Assembly: GCA_017513245.1 (NCBI GenBank)
Contig: JAFXGK010000021.1
Coordinates: forward strand, 1 to 49,276
Direction of reading: 5' to 3'
Source of the DNA: Clostridia bacterium
Lineage (GTDB): Bacteria; Bacillota; Clostridia; Oscillospirales; Acutalibacteraceae
DNA: 49,276 nucleotides
In this document: piece after piece, positions 32,599-41,735 of the stretch
Layout of the letters: every line of letters begins with the position of its first letter
How positions within the stretch are numbered: the first letter of the stretch is position 1
Program-made: the position numbers and the translations under genes
Notes under the pieces: model-generated
What the model was told of the DNA's origin: nothing
The model's database searches: none
Seen by the model: only the letters and a program-made list of their open reading frames with translations

Positions 32599-32627
32599 TT
32601 GACGAAATGAGTGAAGCGTGCTATAAT
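32599..32627 (+). promoter_or_regulatory. Promoter of the V-type ATPase operon
   Basis: TTGACG (32599-32604), 17-bp spacer, TATAAT (32622-32627). A perfect 8-bp inverted repeat CATTAACA/TGTTAATG (32630-32637 and 32650-32657) lies at the expected transcription start and could be an operator or a 5' mRNA stem. Confidence 0.8.
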
Positions 32628-32656
32628 GGCATTAACAAAATAGTTGCATTGTTAAT

Positions 32657-32700
32657 GGATCCAGCTGTCTGCAGAGGAGGCTGAATCCGTTTTGTTTTTT
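32657..32700 (+). promoter_or_regulatory. Terminator-like leader hairpin (attenuator candidate) before the V-ATPase genes
   Basis: GGAT..AGC (32657-32665) can pair with GCT..ATCC (32680-32688), followed directly by GTTTTGTTTTTT. It lies in the 5' leader, between the promoter and the first gene. It shares GTTAATGG with the upstream inverted repeat, so two exclusive folds are possible, as in an attenuator. The signal that would switch it is unknown. Confidence 0.45.
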
Positions 32701-32739
32701 AGCAGTAAATTTATCTAAAATATAAAAGGAGATAGAATT

Positions 32740-33348
32740 ATGGAAGTTCAACTTCAGGAGCTTATCGAGCAGATCAAGAAAGACGGCGCAGAGGTTGCAG
32801 AGGCAGAAGCCAAGGCTATAGTCGAAGCGGCAAAATCGGATGCCGAAAAGATTATTGCTGATGCAAAGGCGCAGGCGGAAAAAATCTTAGCCGGCGCAAA
32901 AACTGAAACTGAGCGAATGACTAAATCAAGCGAGGACGCCATCCGTCAGGCGGGTCGCAATCTGCTCATTTCTTTCAGAGAAAGTGTAGCAAGAGAACTT
33001 AAAACTATCGTTGGCGAAAATGTTACTGCAGTCTATTCATCGGATGCATTCGCAAGACTTATTATCAACATTGTTGAAAGCTGGGCAAATAAGCCTGACG
33101 CAGAAGATATTGCGGTGATTTTAAATACTCAAGATCTTAACGAATTAGAAGAAACCTTGCTGGCAGCCCTTAAAGAAAAAATGTTAAAGGGTATCACCTT
33201 GAAGGCGAATGATAATTTTGACGGTGGGTTCCGCATTGCCGTAAAGGACGGCAGCGCATATTACGATTATTCGACAGAGGCGGTTGTGGATATGCTTTCG
33301 AATTATCTTAGCCCCAAGGTTACCGAGCTTTTGAAAGAGGCGAAGTAA
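32740..33348 (+). CDS. V-type ATP synthase subunit E
   Basis: This 202-aa protein has a long Ala/Glu/Lys coiled coil in the N-terminal half (EAEAKAIVEAAKSDAEKI) and a compact C-terminal domain with GGFRIAVKDGSAYYDYSTE, the usual end of V-type subunit E. It forms the peripheral stalk that ties the catalytic head to subunit I. AAGGAG precedes the ATG. It is the first gene of the operon E-DUF2764-A-B-D-I-K. Confidence 0.9.
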   Translation: MEVQLQELIEQIKKDGAEVAEAEAKAIVEAAKSDAEKIIADAKAQAEKILAGAKTETERMTKSSEDAIRQAGRNLLISFRESVARELKTIVGENVTAVYSSDAFARLIINIVESWANKPDAEDIAVILNTQDLNELEETLLAALKEKMLKGITLKANDNFDGGFRIAVKDGSAYYDYSTEAVVDMLSNYLSPKVTELLKEAK

Positions 33349-33353
33349 TAGCT

Positions 33354-33911
33354 ATGGCTGAATATTATTTAATATCGCAGTTGCCGTCTTTGGATGGAAT
33401 AAGTGAAAATACTCCGCTTCCGATTACCGAAGAGCGATTTACAGAACTTTGCAAACGCTTTTTAGGAAAAAGATCGCAGGAGACAATGGAAAAGCTCACT
33501 CTATCGCCTTCCAAAAACAAAGAGTATTCGGGGTCTGCTTTGATTGATGCCTGGAACGAAAGCGAGAGAAATCTTAGATTTGCGCTTGGAAAAGTTCGGG
33601 CGGAGAAAATGAAGAAAGCGTTTGACACGGGAAACAGAATTTTCCCCGTGGAATATATCAAGGCGGCGAGCGCTGCAATGGAAATTGAAAATCCAATGGA
33701 AGCAGAAAAATATCTAAACAGTTACCGATTGGAAATTTTAGAAACGCTAAGGCCCATGGATAGCTTCTCTGAGGATTATATTTTCTACTACGGACTTAAA
33801 TTAAAATTGCTTCTTCGCATAAGGCAGTTTGATACAAACAGCGGAAAAGAGGCATACAAAAATATATACGACTCTATTTTAAATGGAGATAGGTTGGAGG
33901 CAAAACAATGA
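33354..33911 (+). CDS. DUF2764 protein of the V-ATPase operon
   Basis: This 185-aa soluble protein begins YYLISQLPSLDG and has a helical body (NESERNLRFALGKVRAEKM). Proteins of this start and position are the DUF2764 family found in bacterial V-type ATPase operons of the Bacteroides/spirochaete type. It may replace the missing subunit C as the adaptor between rotor and membrane ring, though that is inference. It lies 5 nt after subunit E and overlaps subunit A by 4 nt. Confidence 0.8.
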   Translation: MAEYYLISQLPSLDGISENTPLPITEERFTELCKRFLGKRSQETMEKLTLSPSKNKEYSGSALIDAWNESERNLRFALGKVRAEKMKKAFDTGNRIFPVEYIKAASAAMEIENPMEAEKYLNSYRLEILETLRPMDSFSEDYIFYYGLKLKLLLRIRQFDTNSGKEAYKNIYDSILNGDRLEAKQ

Positions 33912-35677
33912 CCGAAAATAAAGGAAAGGTAGTAAGCATAAACGGAAACTTGGTGTCGGTAGAATTCGACGGAAACGTTTCTATGAACGAAATATGCTAT
34001 GTTTTTGTGGGTGACACCGCCCTTAAAAGCGAGGTTATCCGCATAAAAGGAAACGTAGCGCAAGTGCAGGTTTATGAGATGACCGACGGTATTCAATGTG
34101 GAGATACGGTTGAATTTACGGGAGATATGCTCTCGGCTGATCTCGGCCCCGGCCTGCTCGGTCAGATATATGACGGACTTCAAAATCCGCTCCCCGTTTT
34201 AGCAGAACAGGCCGGCTGGTTTTTGGAAAGAGGCATTTACGCAGACGGACTTAATGCGGAAAAGAAATGGGAGTTTACACCGACTGCAAAGATAGGTGAC
34301 GTAGTTCGTGCGGGCGAACACATCGGTACGGTTCCCGAAGGCCCGTTTACGCATAAAATTTTTATCCCTTTTTATCTGCTGGGAAACTACACGGTAAAAT
34401 CCATTGCAGATAAGGGCGAATACAACGTTAAAGAAACGATTGCGGTTGTAACCGACGAACGTGGCCGTGAAATACCCGTAACCATGTCGTTTAAGTGGCC
34501 TGTTAAACGTGCGGTAAAATGTTATAGTGAGAGATTGGCACCTACCCAAACTATGGAAACCAAGGTGCGACTTATCGACTCTTTCTTCCCCGTAGCAAAA
34601 GGCGGAACCTATTGCACCCCCGGACCGTTTGGCGCAGGCAAAACAGTGTTGCAGCATACCACCTCGAAATATGCAGATGTTGATATTGTTATTATTGCCG
34701 CTTGCGGAGAACGCGCCGGTGAGGTTGTTGAAACTCTTACGGAGTTCCCCGAACTTACCGACCCTAAAACCGGTCGTTCGCTCATGGAACGCACCATTAT
34801 TATATGTAACACCTCCTCAATGCCGGTTGCATCCCGTGAGGCTTCGGTTTACACTTCGGTAACCCTCGCTGAGTATTATCGTCAGATGGGACTTCACGTT
34901 CTTCTGCTCGCAGACTCTACCTCACGTTGGGCGCAGGCGCTTCGTGAAATGTCAGGCAGACTTGAAGAAATCCCCGGTGAAGAAGCCTTCCCGGCATATC
35001 TTGAATCCTATATTGCAGCCTTTTACGAAAGAGCAGGCTATGTACGCTTGCCGGACGGCAGTACGGGCTCCGTTACCATTGGCGGTACGGTTTCTCCTGC
35101 GGGCGGCAACTTTGAAGAGCCTGTAACGCAGGCAACCTTAAAGGTGGTAGGCGCTTTCCACGGTCTTTCCCGTGAGCGTTCGGACGCAAGAAAGTATCCT
35201 GCAATTGACCCTCTTATCTCTTGGTCGAAATATAACAGCGTTATTGACAGTGAAAAGTTAGAATTCTGCAAGAGCATTATTCATCACGGCGATGAGATCG
35301 GCTCTATGATGAAGGTTATCGGTGAAGAAGGTACTACTCTTTTAGATTACATTACCTATTTAAAATCCGAAATGCTTGATGCTGTTTATCTGCAACAGAA
35401 CTCCTTCGATTTGGTTGAGGCGAACTGCTCACGAACACGTCAGCGCTACGTTACTGATAAACTTGTATATATTTTAGGCAGTAATTACGCTCTTCAAAAT
35501 AAAGATGATGCGCGAGGTTTCTTCAACCGTATGCGTCAAAAATTCATTGACTGGAATTATACTGAATTTGAGAGCGAAGCGTTTAAAAAAGCAGAATCCG
35601 AGATTGATGAACTGTATAGCAAAAGCGACGGTAAAATATCCGCGCCGGCTGAAAAACTGTTAAAGGACGGTGAATGA
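33908..35677 (+). CDS. V-type ATP synthase subunit A (catalytic)
   Basis: This 589-aa protein has Walker A GPFGAGKT (about 239-246), the alpha/beta ATPase signature region [12 protein letters not shown], and the non-homologous insert between the N-terminal barrel and the P-loop (about 110-180, with GPFTHKIF) that marks the V/A-type catalytic subunit. It hydrolyses or makes ATP in the A3B3 head. The ATG overlaps the DUF2764 stop by 4 nt, and its own stop overlaps the subunit B start by 4 nt. Confidence 0.97.
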   Translation: MTENKGKVVSINGNLVSVEFDGNVSMNEICYVFVGDTALKSEVIRIKGNVAQVQVYEMTDGIQCGDTVEFTGDMLSADLGPGLLGQIYDGLQNPLPVLAEQAGWFLERGIYADGLNAEKKWEFTPTAKIGDVVRAGEHIGTVPEGPFTHKIFIPFYLLGNYTVKSIADKGEYNVKETIAVVTDERGREIPVTMSFKWPVKRAVKCYSERLAPTQTMETKVRLIDSFFPVAKGGTYCTPGPFGAGKTVLQHTTSKYADVDIVIIAACGERAGEVVETLTEFPELTDPKTGRSLMERTIIICNTSSMPVASREASVYTSVTLAEYYRQMGLHVLLLADSTSRWAQALREMSGRLEEIPGEEAFPAYLESYIAAFYERAGYVRLPDGSTGSVTIGGTVSPAGGNFEEPVTQATLKVVGAFHGLSRERSDARKYPAIDPLISWSKYNSVIDSEKLEFCKSIIHHGDEIGSMMKVIGEEGTTLLDYITYLKSEMLDAVYLQQNSFDLVEANCSRTRQRYVTDKLVYILGSNYALQNKDDARGFFNRMRQKFIDWNYTEFESEAFKKAESEIDELYSKSDGKISAPAEKLLKDGE

Positions 35678-36975
35678 GAGTGAATAAAGTATATAATCGA
35701 ATAGAATCCATTACCGGTAACGTTATCACTGTCCGAGCAAATGATGTTAAGTATAAGGAACTGGCACAGATTAATACACGTTTCGGCAAGTCCCTGGCTC
35801 AGGTTAATAAAATTGAGGGAGATATTGTTTCTCTGCAGGTTTTTGCCGGCGGTCAGGGTGTTTCAACGGGAGATGAAGTGCGTTTCCTCGGCCACGAAAT
35901 GAGAGTGTCCTTCGGCGAGGATTTATTGGGCCGCATATTCAACGGTTCCGGTGAGCCGAGAGATAAAGGCCCCGCCCTTACAGACAATATGCAGCCTATC
36001 GGCGGGCCTTCCGTTAATCCTACCAAACGTATTCTTGCCAACCGAATGATGAGAACCAACATTCCTATGATTGATATGTTCAACACCTTGGTTGTTTCTC
36101 AGAAACTCCCCATTTTCTCTATTTCGGGTGAGCCGTACAACCAACTTCTTGCCCGAATTGCAATGCAGGCAGAAGCCGATGTAATCGTTCTTGGCGGTAT
36201 GGGCCTTAAATACGATGATTTTCTTTATTTTAAGGATGCGCTTTCCAAGGGTGGAGCACTCAGTAAAACCGTTATGTTTATTCATACTGCGTCCGATCCT
36301 ACCGTTGAGTGTATGATGATTCCCGATATGGTGTTGGCGGTAGCAGAGCAATTTGCGCTTCAGAATAAAGACGTATTGGTGCTCCTTACCGATATGACCA
36401 ACTTTGCAGATGCTATGAAGGAAATTGCTATTACGCAGGAACAGGTTCCTTCCAACCGTGGATATCCCGGAGATCTGTATTCTCAGCTTGCAGCCCGCTA
36501 TGAAAAGGCGGTTGACTTTGCTGATTCGGGTTCGGTTACCGTTTTAGCCGTTACCACAATGCCCGGCGATGACGTTACTCATCCCGTTCCCGATAATACG
36601 GGATATATTACCGAAGGCCAGTATTATCTTAAAGGCGGCCGTATAGAGCCGTTCGGTTCTCTTTCCCGACTGAAGCAGAACGTAAACGGTAAAACACGAA
36701 AAGACCATCGAGCGCTTATGGATGCCATGATTCGTCTTTATTCTTCCTATAAGGAAACGCTTGAAAAGAAAAATATGGGCTTTTCCATGAGCCGATGGGA
36801 TGAAAAATTACTAAAATACGGCGAACTTTTTGAAAGCAGGCTAATGTCGCTGTCGGTTAATCTTCCGCTTGAAGCTGCGCTTGATTTGGGATGGGAGATT
36901 TTGGCAGATTGTTTTGAAAAAGATGAAACCGGAATCAAGTCAGACCTTACTGATGAATTTTGGCCTAAAGGTTAA
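35674..36975 (+). CDS. V-type ATP synthase subunit B
   Basis: This 433-aa protein has [24 protein letters not shown] and [10 protein letters not shown]...[28 protein letters not shown]. It lacks a Walker A loop, as expected for the non-catalytic B subunit, which completes the ATP site from A. Start ATG overlaps subunit A. A strong AAGGAGG sits after its stop and serves subunit D. Confidence 0.97.
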   Translation: MRVNKVYNRIESITGNVITVRANDVKYKELAQINTRFGKSLAQVNKIEGDIVSLQVFAGGQGVSTGDEVRFLGHEMRVSFGEDLLGRIFNGSGEPRDKGPALTDNMQPIGGPSVNPTKRILANRMMRTNIPMIDMFNTLVVSQKLPIFSISGEPYNQLLARIAMQAEADVIVLGGMGLKYDDFLYFKDALSKGGALSKTVMFIHTASDPTVECMMIPDMVLAVAEQFALQNKDVLVLLTDMTNFADAMKEIAITQEQVPSNRGYPGDLYSQLAARYEKAVDFADSGSVTVLAVTTMPGDDVTHPVPDNTGYITEGQYYLKGGRIEPFGSLSRLKQNVNGKTRKDHRALMDAMIRLYSSYKETLEKKNMGFSMSRWDEKLLKYGELFESRLMSLSVNLPLEAALDLGWEILADCFEKDETGIKSDLTDEFWPKG

Positions 36976-36989
36976 GGAGGTCTGTAGTT

Positions 36990-37622
36990 TTGGCAAAAAT
37001 CAAACTAACTAAGAATGAGTTAAAGGTACAAAAGGACGCACTTAAAATGTACCGTAGATATTTGCCTACTCTGACACTGAAAAAGCAACAGCTCCAATCG
37101 GAGATCCGTACAATTGAAGCCAAGGCGAAAGCCGTGAGAAGGGAAAGAGAAGATCTTGAATTCGGCTTTCGTGAATGGATTGCAGTTTTTAGTGAAATTG
37201 ATGCCTTCCCGAAAGGAATTATAACCGTGAGCAATATTCGCAAAGGAAAAGGCAATATTGCAGGCGTTGATATTCCCACGTTTGAGGGCGCGGATTTTTC
37301 GCGAGGAGATTACGATCTTTACGAAACACCTCTATGGGTCGATATTGCCGCAAACCATATGGAAAAGGCAATGTCCCTTGATTTAGAGGCGGAAGTGTTG
37401 GATGAACAGGTCAGGTTGTTAGAGATTGAATTGCTTGCAACCTCGCAAAGAGTAAACCTGTTTGAAAAGGTTAAAATCCCCGAAACCCAGGAAAATATCA
37501 AAAAAATATCGATTTATATGGCCGACCAGCAGGTTAGTGCCGTAGTGCGTTCAAAAATATCAAAACGCAAAATAGCCCTTCGTAATGCTGTGGCTTCCGA
37601 AAAGGAGGTTTATGCATTATGA
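36990..37622 (+). CDS. V-type ATP synthase subunit D (central shaft)
   Basis: TTG start with AAGGAGG upstream. The 210-aa protein is mostly two long helices forming a coiled coil (residues about 1-70 and 125-205), with KIKLTKNELKVQKDALK at the N-terminus, which is the subunit D pattern. It transmits rotation between the A/B head and the K ring. It overlaps subunit I by 4 nt. Confidence 0.93.
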   Translation: MAKIKLTKNELKVQKDALKMYRRYLPTLTLKKQQLQSEIRTIEAKAKAVRREREDLEFGFREWIAVFSEIDAFPKGIITVSNIRKGKGNIAGVDIPTFEGADFSRGDYDLYETPLWVDIAANHMEKAMSLDLEAEVLDEQVRLLEIELLATSQRVNLFEKVKIPETQENIKKISIYMADQQVSAVVRSKISKRKIALRNAVASEKEVYAL

Positions 37623-39541
37623 TAGTGCCTATGAAAAAAGTATCTCTTATTATCAGAGAAAACAAAAAGGATGAAACCCTGAAAAAACTTCGCAAATTGG
37701 GAATAGTCCATATTGAGATAACCGAAGGCTCAGGAGAGCGACTTGCTTTGCTGCGTGAACGGATCGCTTTGCTTGAAAATGCGATTTTTACCATTGGCAA
37801 ACAAAAAAATATTGAGCAAAAGAGCGTGAGCGCTGAAGAGGCTTTGTCCGTTGCGACGAGAATACAAACGCTTGATGCAGAGAAGAAGCAGTGTGTGGCA
37901 GATCGAATTTCGCTTAACTCCGAGCTTGACCGGTTAAAAGGCTGGGGTGACATTGACCCGAGCAGCATCAGTGAATTGGAAGCAAAAGGTTATGAGATAT
38001 CCTTTTACGAGATGCCGAAGAACGAATATGAGCTGCTTGCCGAAAACATCAAAACCGTTCGGATTGATACAGAAAAATCTACTGTCAGATTTATGCTGTT
38101 CAAATCCGAAAGGGAAGAACTTGATGAAGCTGCCGCAACGCTTAATGTATACCGTTTGGCATTGCCACAGTTTTCCACAAGTGAGATGAAGCAAAGGCTT
38201 TCACAGCTCAGCACTCGTATAGACGAAATCGACGCGGCAATTGCCGCCGATGCGTGTTATATCGAGAGCATTAAGGCCGCCGTTGGAGTGACCGAAAAGG
38301 AAATTGAATTTGAAACCTACGCTACGGGTATGGCAGATGAAGATTTATCACCCGAAAGCGAAGCATCACTTTCGGTTTCCTATTTCACAGGTTACATTGA
38401 GGCCGAAAACCTTGATAAACTAAAACAAACCGCCCAAAACAATTCGTGGGGACTTCTTGTAGAAGAACCCTCGGTTGAGGATAACGTTCCCACCAAACTT
38501 AAAAACAACAAGTTTGTAAGTCTTATTTATCCGCTGACCGACTTTTTGGGTACCGTTCCCGGATATTTTGAGTATGACATTTCGGGTTGGTTTTTAGCGT
38601 TTATACTCATATTCTTCGGAATCATTTTCGGTGACGGAGGATACGGATTGCTCATTTGTGCTGTTGCGGCAATCCCGATTATAAAATCGCTTATTACTAA
38701 AAAGCAGATTTCACCTATGTTTTTGCTTGTGGGATTGTTCGGTCTTTCAACCGTTCTGTGGGGAACGCTCACCTGCACTTGGTTCGGACTCTCTCCGGAG
38801 CAGTTACCCGGTTGGTTAAAGAGTTTATCTATACCGGTAATTTCAAACGTGTATGCCGATAAGATATGGCATCCGTTCTGGACCGGTGGCACAGTAGGAC
38901 TTACTACAGCGCAAAATCTGCAGATATTCTGCTTCTCGCTCGCGCTGATTCAACTTACAGTTGCGCATATCAAAGGTGTTTTCAGAAATAAAGGGTCTAT
39001 TAAAATGCTTGGCGATATCGGCTCGATATTACAACTTTTTGGTATCTACTATTTGGTACTGAGTCTGGTTGTAAATGCCGAGGTGTTCAGTTTTGGACTT
39101 GTTATCGGCGGCATCCCCATAGGAACGGTCGCTATTGCGCTGATAGGCGTTGGCTTCGTGCTAAGCTTCGTATTTTCTAACTATGAAGGAAGCATTATTA
39201 AATCCATACTTTCAAGTCTTACCAATATTGTATCGGTTTTGCTTGGTGTGGTAAATGTATTTTCGGATATTGTTTCGTATATACGACTTTGGGCTGTCGG
39301 TCTTGCCGGTGCAGCAATCTCTGCTACCGTTAATGAGCTGGCAGGTCCCTTGCTTGGCAATTTTATGTTTATGATACTTGCTATCGTTCTGTTGGTGTTT
39401 GGACACGGACTGAATATGATTTTAAACATTCTTTCCGTTATCGTCCACGGAATCAGACTTAACACCTTAGAGTTCTCCTCGCATTTAGATATGTCGTGGA
39501 GTGGGCATAAATTCAAACCGTTTAAAGAACAAATTGATTAA
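37619..39541 (+). CDS. V-type ATP synthase subunit I (stator, ion channel half)
   Basis: This 640-aa protein has a soluble N-terminal half with coiled coil (residues about 50-250) that binds the E stalk, then 7-8 membrane helices from about residue 317 (GWFLAFILIFFGIIFGDGGYG). The helix VSYIRLWAVGLAGAAIS holds the conserved arginine facing the K ring. It guides ions to and from the ring. The ATG overlaps subunit D by 4 nt, and subunit K follows after 12 nt. Confidence 0.95.
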   Translation: MIVPMKKVSLIIRENKKDETLKKLRKLGIVHIEITEGSGERLALLRERIALLENAIFTIGKQKNIEQKSVSAEEALSVATRIQTLDAEKKQCVADRISLNSELDRLKGWGDIDPSSISELEAKGYEISFYEMPKNEYELLAENIKTVRIDTEKSTVRFMLFKSEREELDEAAATLNVYRLALPQFSTSEMKQRLSQLSTRIDEIDAAIAADACYIESIKAAVGVTEKEIEFETYATGMADEDLSPESEASLSVSYFTGYIEAENLDKLKQTAQNNSWGLLVEEPSVEDNVPTKLKNNKFVSLIYPLTDFLGTVPGYFEYDISGWFLAFILIFFGIIFGDGGYGLLICAVAAIPIIKSLITKKQISPMFLLVGLFGLSTVLWGTLTCTWFGLSPEQLPGWLKSLSIPVISNVYADKIWHPFWTGGTVGLTTAQNLQIFCFSLALIQLTVAHIKGVFRNKGSIKMLGDIGSILQLFGIYYLVLSLVVNAEVFSFGLVIGGIPIGTVAIALIGVGFVLSFVFSNYEGSIIKSILSSLTNIVSVLLGVVNVFSDIVSYIRLWAVGLAGAAISATVNELAGPLLGNFMFMILAIVLLVFGHGLNMILNILSVIVHGIRLNTLEFSSHLDMSWSGHKFKPFKEQID

Positions 39542-39553
39542 AGGAGAATCATT

Positions 39554-39979
39554 ATGAATTTAGGATTATTAGGAACGGCATTGGCAATGGGCATTGCCGC
39601 AATCGGTTCGGCAATTGGTATCGGCATTGCAGGACAGGCATCAATCGGCGCTTGGAAAAAGTGCTATATGAGCAATAAGGCGGCGCCGTTTATTCTTACC
39701 GTTTTTGCAGGCGCGCCTCTTACGCAGACCATTTACGGCTTCCTTTTGATGCAGCAGATGAAGGCTTCGTCTGCTGACCCGGCCTTTTTGTTAGGCCTTG
39801 GAATTGCATCCGGTGTTGCTATGGCATTTTCTGCCGTATTTCAGGGCAAGGCCGGCGCAGCAGGTGCCGATGCTTTAGCAGAAACGGGAAAAGGCTTTTC
39901 GCAGTACATTACTGTTGTAGGTCTTTGCGAAACCGTTGCATTGTTCGCACTCGTTTTCAGCATGGTAGCGTTAGGATAA
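39554..39979 (+). CDS. V-type ATP synthase subunit K (rotor ring proteolipid)
   Basis: This 141-aa protein is a duplicated hairpin of four membrane helices. The first hairpin has no acidic ion ligand but keeps LTQ (Thr57, Gln58); the second has Gln97 (VFQGKAG) and Glu126 (GLCETVALF). These correspond to the Na+ ligands described for Enterococcus hirae NtpK (Thr64, Gln65, Gln110, Glu139), so Na+ rather than H+ transport is likely. AAGGAG precedes the ATG; a terminator follows. Confidence 0.95.
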   Translation: MNLGLLGTALAMGIAAIGSAIGIGIAGQASIGAWKKCYMSNKAAPFILTVFAGAPLTQTIYGFLLMQQMKASSADPAFLLGLGIASGVAMAFSAVFQGKAGAAGADALAETGKGFSQYITVVGLCETVALFALVFSMVALG

Positions 39980-39992
39980 ACCGCAACTCCCT

Positions 39993-40023
39993 AAGGGCGC
40001 CGCAAAAATGCGGCGCCCTTTTC
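39993..40023 (+). terminator. Intrinsic terminator of the V-ATPase operon
   Basis: AAGGGCGCCGCA (39993-40004) pairs with TGCGGCGCCCTT (40009-40020), followed by TTTC. No gene is seen from here to 40194 apart from a second terminator. Confidence 0.9.
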
Positions 40024-40107
40024 TTATTATGCAATCTTAATGTTATAAAAATCTCGCTTATACCGTCATAAAAACGAAAACGGGTATAATTGAGCGTCGC
40101 CTAAAAC

Positions 40108-40142
40108 AACAGAAACCGGAAGGCATTATGCCTTCCGGTTTC
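40108..40142. terminator. Terminator for the - strand cohesin gene, possibly bidirectional
   Basis: GAAACCGGAAGGC (40112-40124) pairs with GCCTTCCGGTTTC (40130-40142). On the - strand T-rich sequence follows (TTTCTGTTGTTTT), so it mainly serves the - strand genes ending at 40195. Confidence 0.8.
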
Positions 40143-40194
40143 ATATTGCATATTTACTTCGTTAAGAGACGGGGGATAAATATTAAGCTTTTAA

Positions 40195-41724
40195 TTATTC
40201 TTCGTCATCTGCTTCGTGGCGTGCAGTAGGAGTTACCGAAGCAATATTAAAGAAATTTTCCATATCCTCATCGCTTATCGGGTCGTTGTAACGGGCCTTT
40301 TTAAGCTTGCGCGATTTAACGATTAACGCAATGATGAGAATTATGATTATAATGAGAGCCGCCGCGAGCGAGCAGCACATTATTTTTTCGGTAAGGGTAA
40401 AGTTTTTAAACGTTGCAACGGGGTCGAATTTGCCGCCGTCCTGCTTTACGGTGTCATCAGCGGCGGAAAGACTAAACTCGGGCGCACGCTGAATGGTGGT
40501 CTCGAGCATATCCAAACGGAAGAAGCCTTCCTTGCCGTTAGCATAGCAGTAAATAACGTAGAAGTCCGAAAGAGCCTCGTTCTCAGAGCAGAAGGCCTTT
40601 ACGGTGCCGCTGCCGAGGGTGGTTGCGGTTTCATAGTAGCCGTTCGGCACGGTGTAGTTTTCGGGCAGCTCTGCGAATATGTACATTACATTATCAACTG
40701 TCATATAGTTCAGTCGTACAAATTCATCGCGATGCTCTTTATAAACGTAAAAGTCTGCCGCGCCCGTCTGGTCGTGTGTTATGCTGTAGAGAACGTAATC
40801 GCCGCTTTCGCTCTTAAATACGTCAACCTCGGTGCCGTTATATGTGGCCTTATCGAGGTCGAAGCCTGCAGGAATTGCAACACCGGTCAGATCGGCCTTA
40901 ATGTGGTGCATTTCACCGTTTATGATAACTAAAAGGGGATTAAGGTTTATCGACTCTTCAACCGTCGCGCGGCGAATTTTAAGCGAGTAGGTCTTTTTGG
41001 TTCCGTCCTGCGCGGTGACAACAATTTTGAATTCATTATCGCCAACCTCGAGCGTCTTTTCACCTGCGCCCGAAACGGTGGCCTTGTTGTGCGCGGCCTT
41101 GGCGTTGATGGTGACGGCTGCAACCGAATTCTCAACCGTTACGGCATAGGAAAGGGTGTTTCCGCTGAACATGGGGTCGAGCGCCGGTCCGCCGATATCG
41201 AGCGACGAAAGGTTTGCGTTGCTCGACTTTGCAGTGGAAGCAGGCGTCGAAGAGGTCTGCGGTTTTGATGACGTCTGCGGCTTGCTCGAAACTACGGGAG
41301 CCTTAACGTTAAGCTTTGCCGAAGAACCGCTTGCGGAAGTTTTCTTAAGCGAAGAATTAACGTATGAGGCAGACAGGGAAACAGTAGCAGAGCCCTCGGC
41401 CTTTACCTTGAAGGTTATGGGGTAACTAAGTCGTGTTTCACCATTCGCATCTTTAAGAATTCTAACACTGTTTCCCGAAGCGCTGTCGGCGCCCGAAACA
41501 TATTGCAGAACAGAGGTGTTATAGGTGAGGGTTGCATCGACACCGTAGGTTGCCTCGCCTGCGTTGATTGTTGCTGTGATGGTAACAGAGTCACCAACTT
41601 TGGGTGAATTATTGCTGAATGCGATGGTGGTTGTACCTGCGGCCATAGCAGGAACCGTAAACACCGATACAAGCAGCGTAAGAGAAAGCAAAGCGATCAA
41701 AAAGGATTTTTTTAAGCCTTTCAT
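40195..41724 (-). CDS. Membrane-anchored cohesin-like surface protein
   Basis: This 509-aa protein has a signal peptide (residues 1-28, ending MAAG) and a cohesin-like domain (about 29-145: SPKVGDSVTITATI, YGVDATLTYNTSVLQYV, ITFKVKAEGSATVSLS). A Ser/Thr/Pro linker follows, then a cadherin-like beta-sandwich (about 170-255: LSSLDIGG and KKTYSLKIRR), an unrecognised region, a transmembrane helix (about 447-468) and a short basic/acidic cytosolic tail. Cohesins bind dockerins. The gene just upstream on the same strand encodes a protein with a dockerin, so I infer a surface receptor. The start has AAGGAGT that overlaps the upstream stop; the gap between genes is 11 nt. Confidence 0.82.
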   Translation of the reverse strand: MKGLKKSFLIALLSLTLLVSVFTVPAMAAGTTTIAFSNNSPKVGDSVTITATINAGEATYGVDATLTYNTSVLQYVSGADSASGNSVRILKDANGETRLSYPITFKVKAEGSATVSLSASYVNSSLKKTSASGSSAKLNVKAPVVSSKPQTSSKPQTSSTPASTAKSSNANLSSLDIGGPALDPMFSGNTLSYAVTVENSVAAVTINAKAAHNKATVSGAGEKTLEVGDNEFKIVVTAQDGTKKTYSLKIRRATVEESINLNPLLVIINGEMHHIKADLTGVAIPAGFDLDKATYNGTEVDVFKSESGDYVLYSITHDQTGAADFYVYKEHRDEFVRLNYMTVDNVMYIFAELPENYTVPNGYYETATTLGSGTVKAFCSENEALSDFYVIYCYANGKEGFFRLDMLETTIQRAPEFSLSAADDTVKQDGGKFDPVATFKNFTLTEKIMCCSLAAALIIIIILIIALIVKSRKLKKARYNDPISDEDMENFFNIASVTPTARHEADDEE

Positions 41725-41735
41725 AATATAACTCC

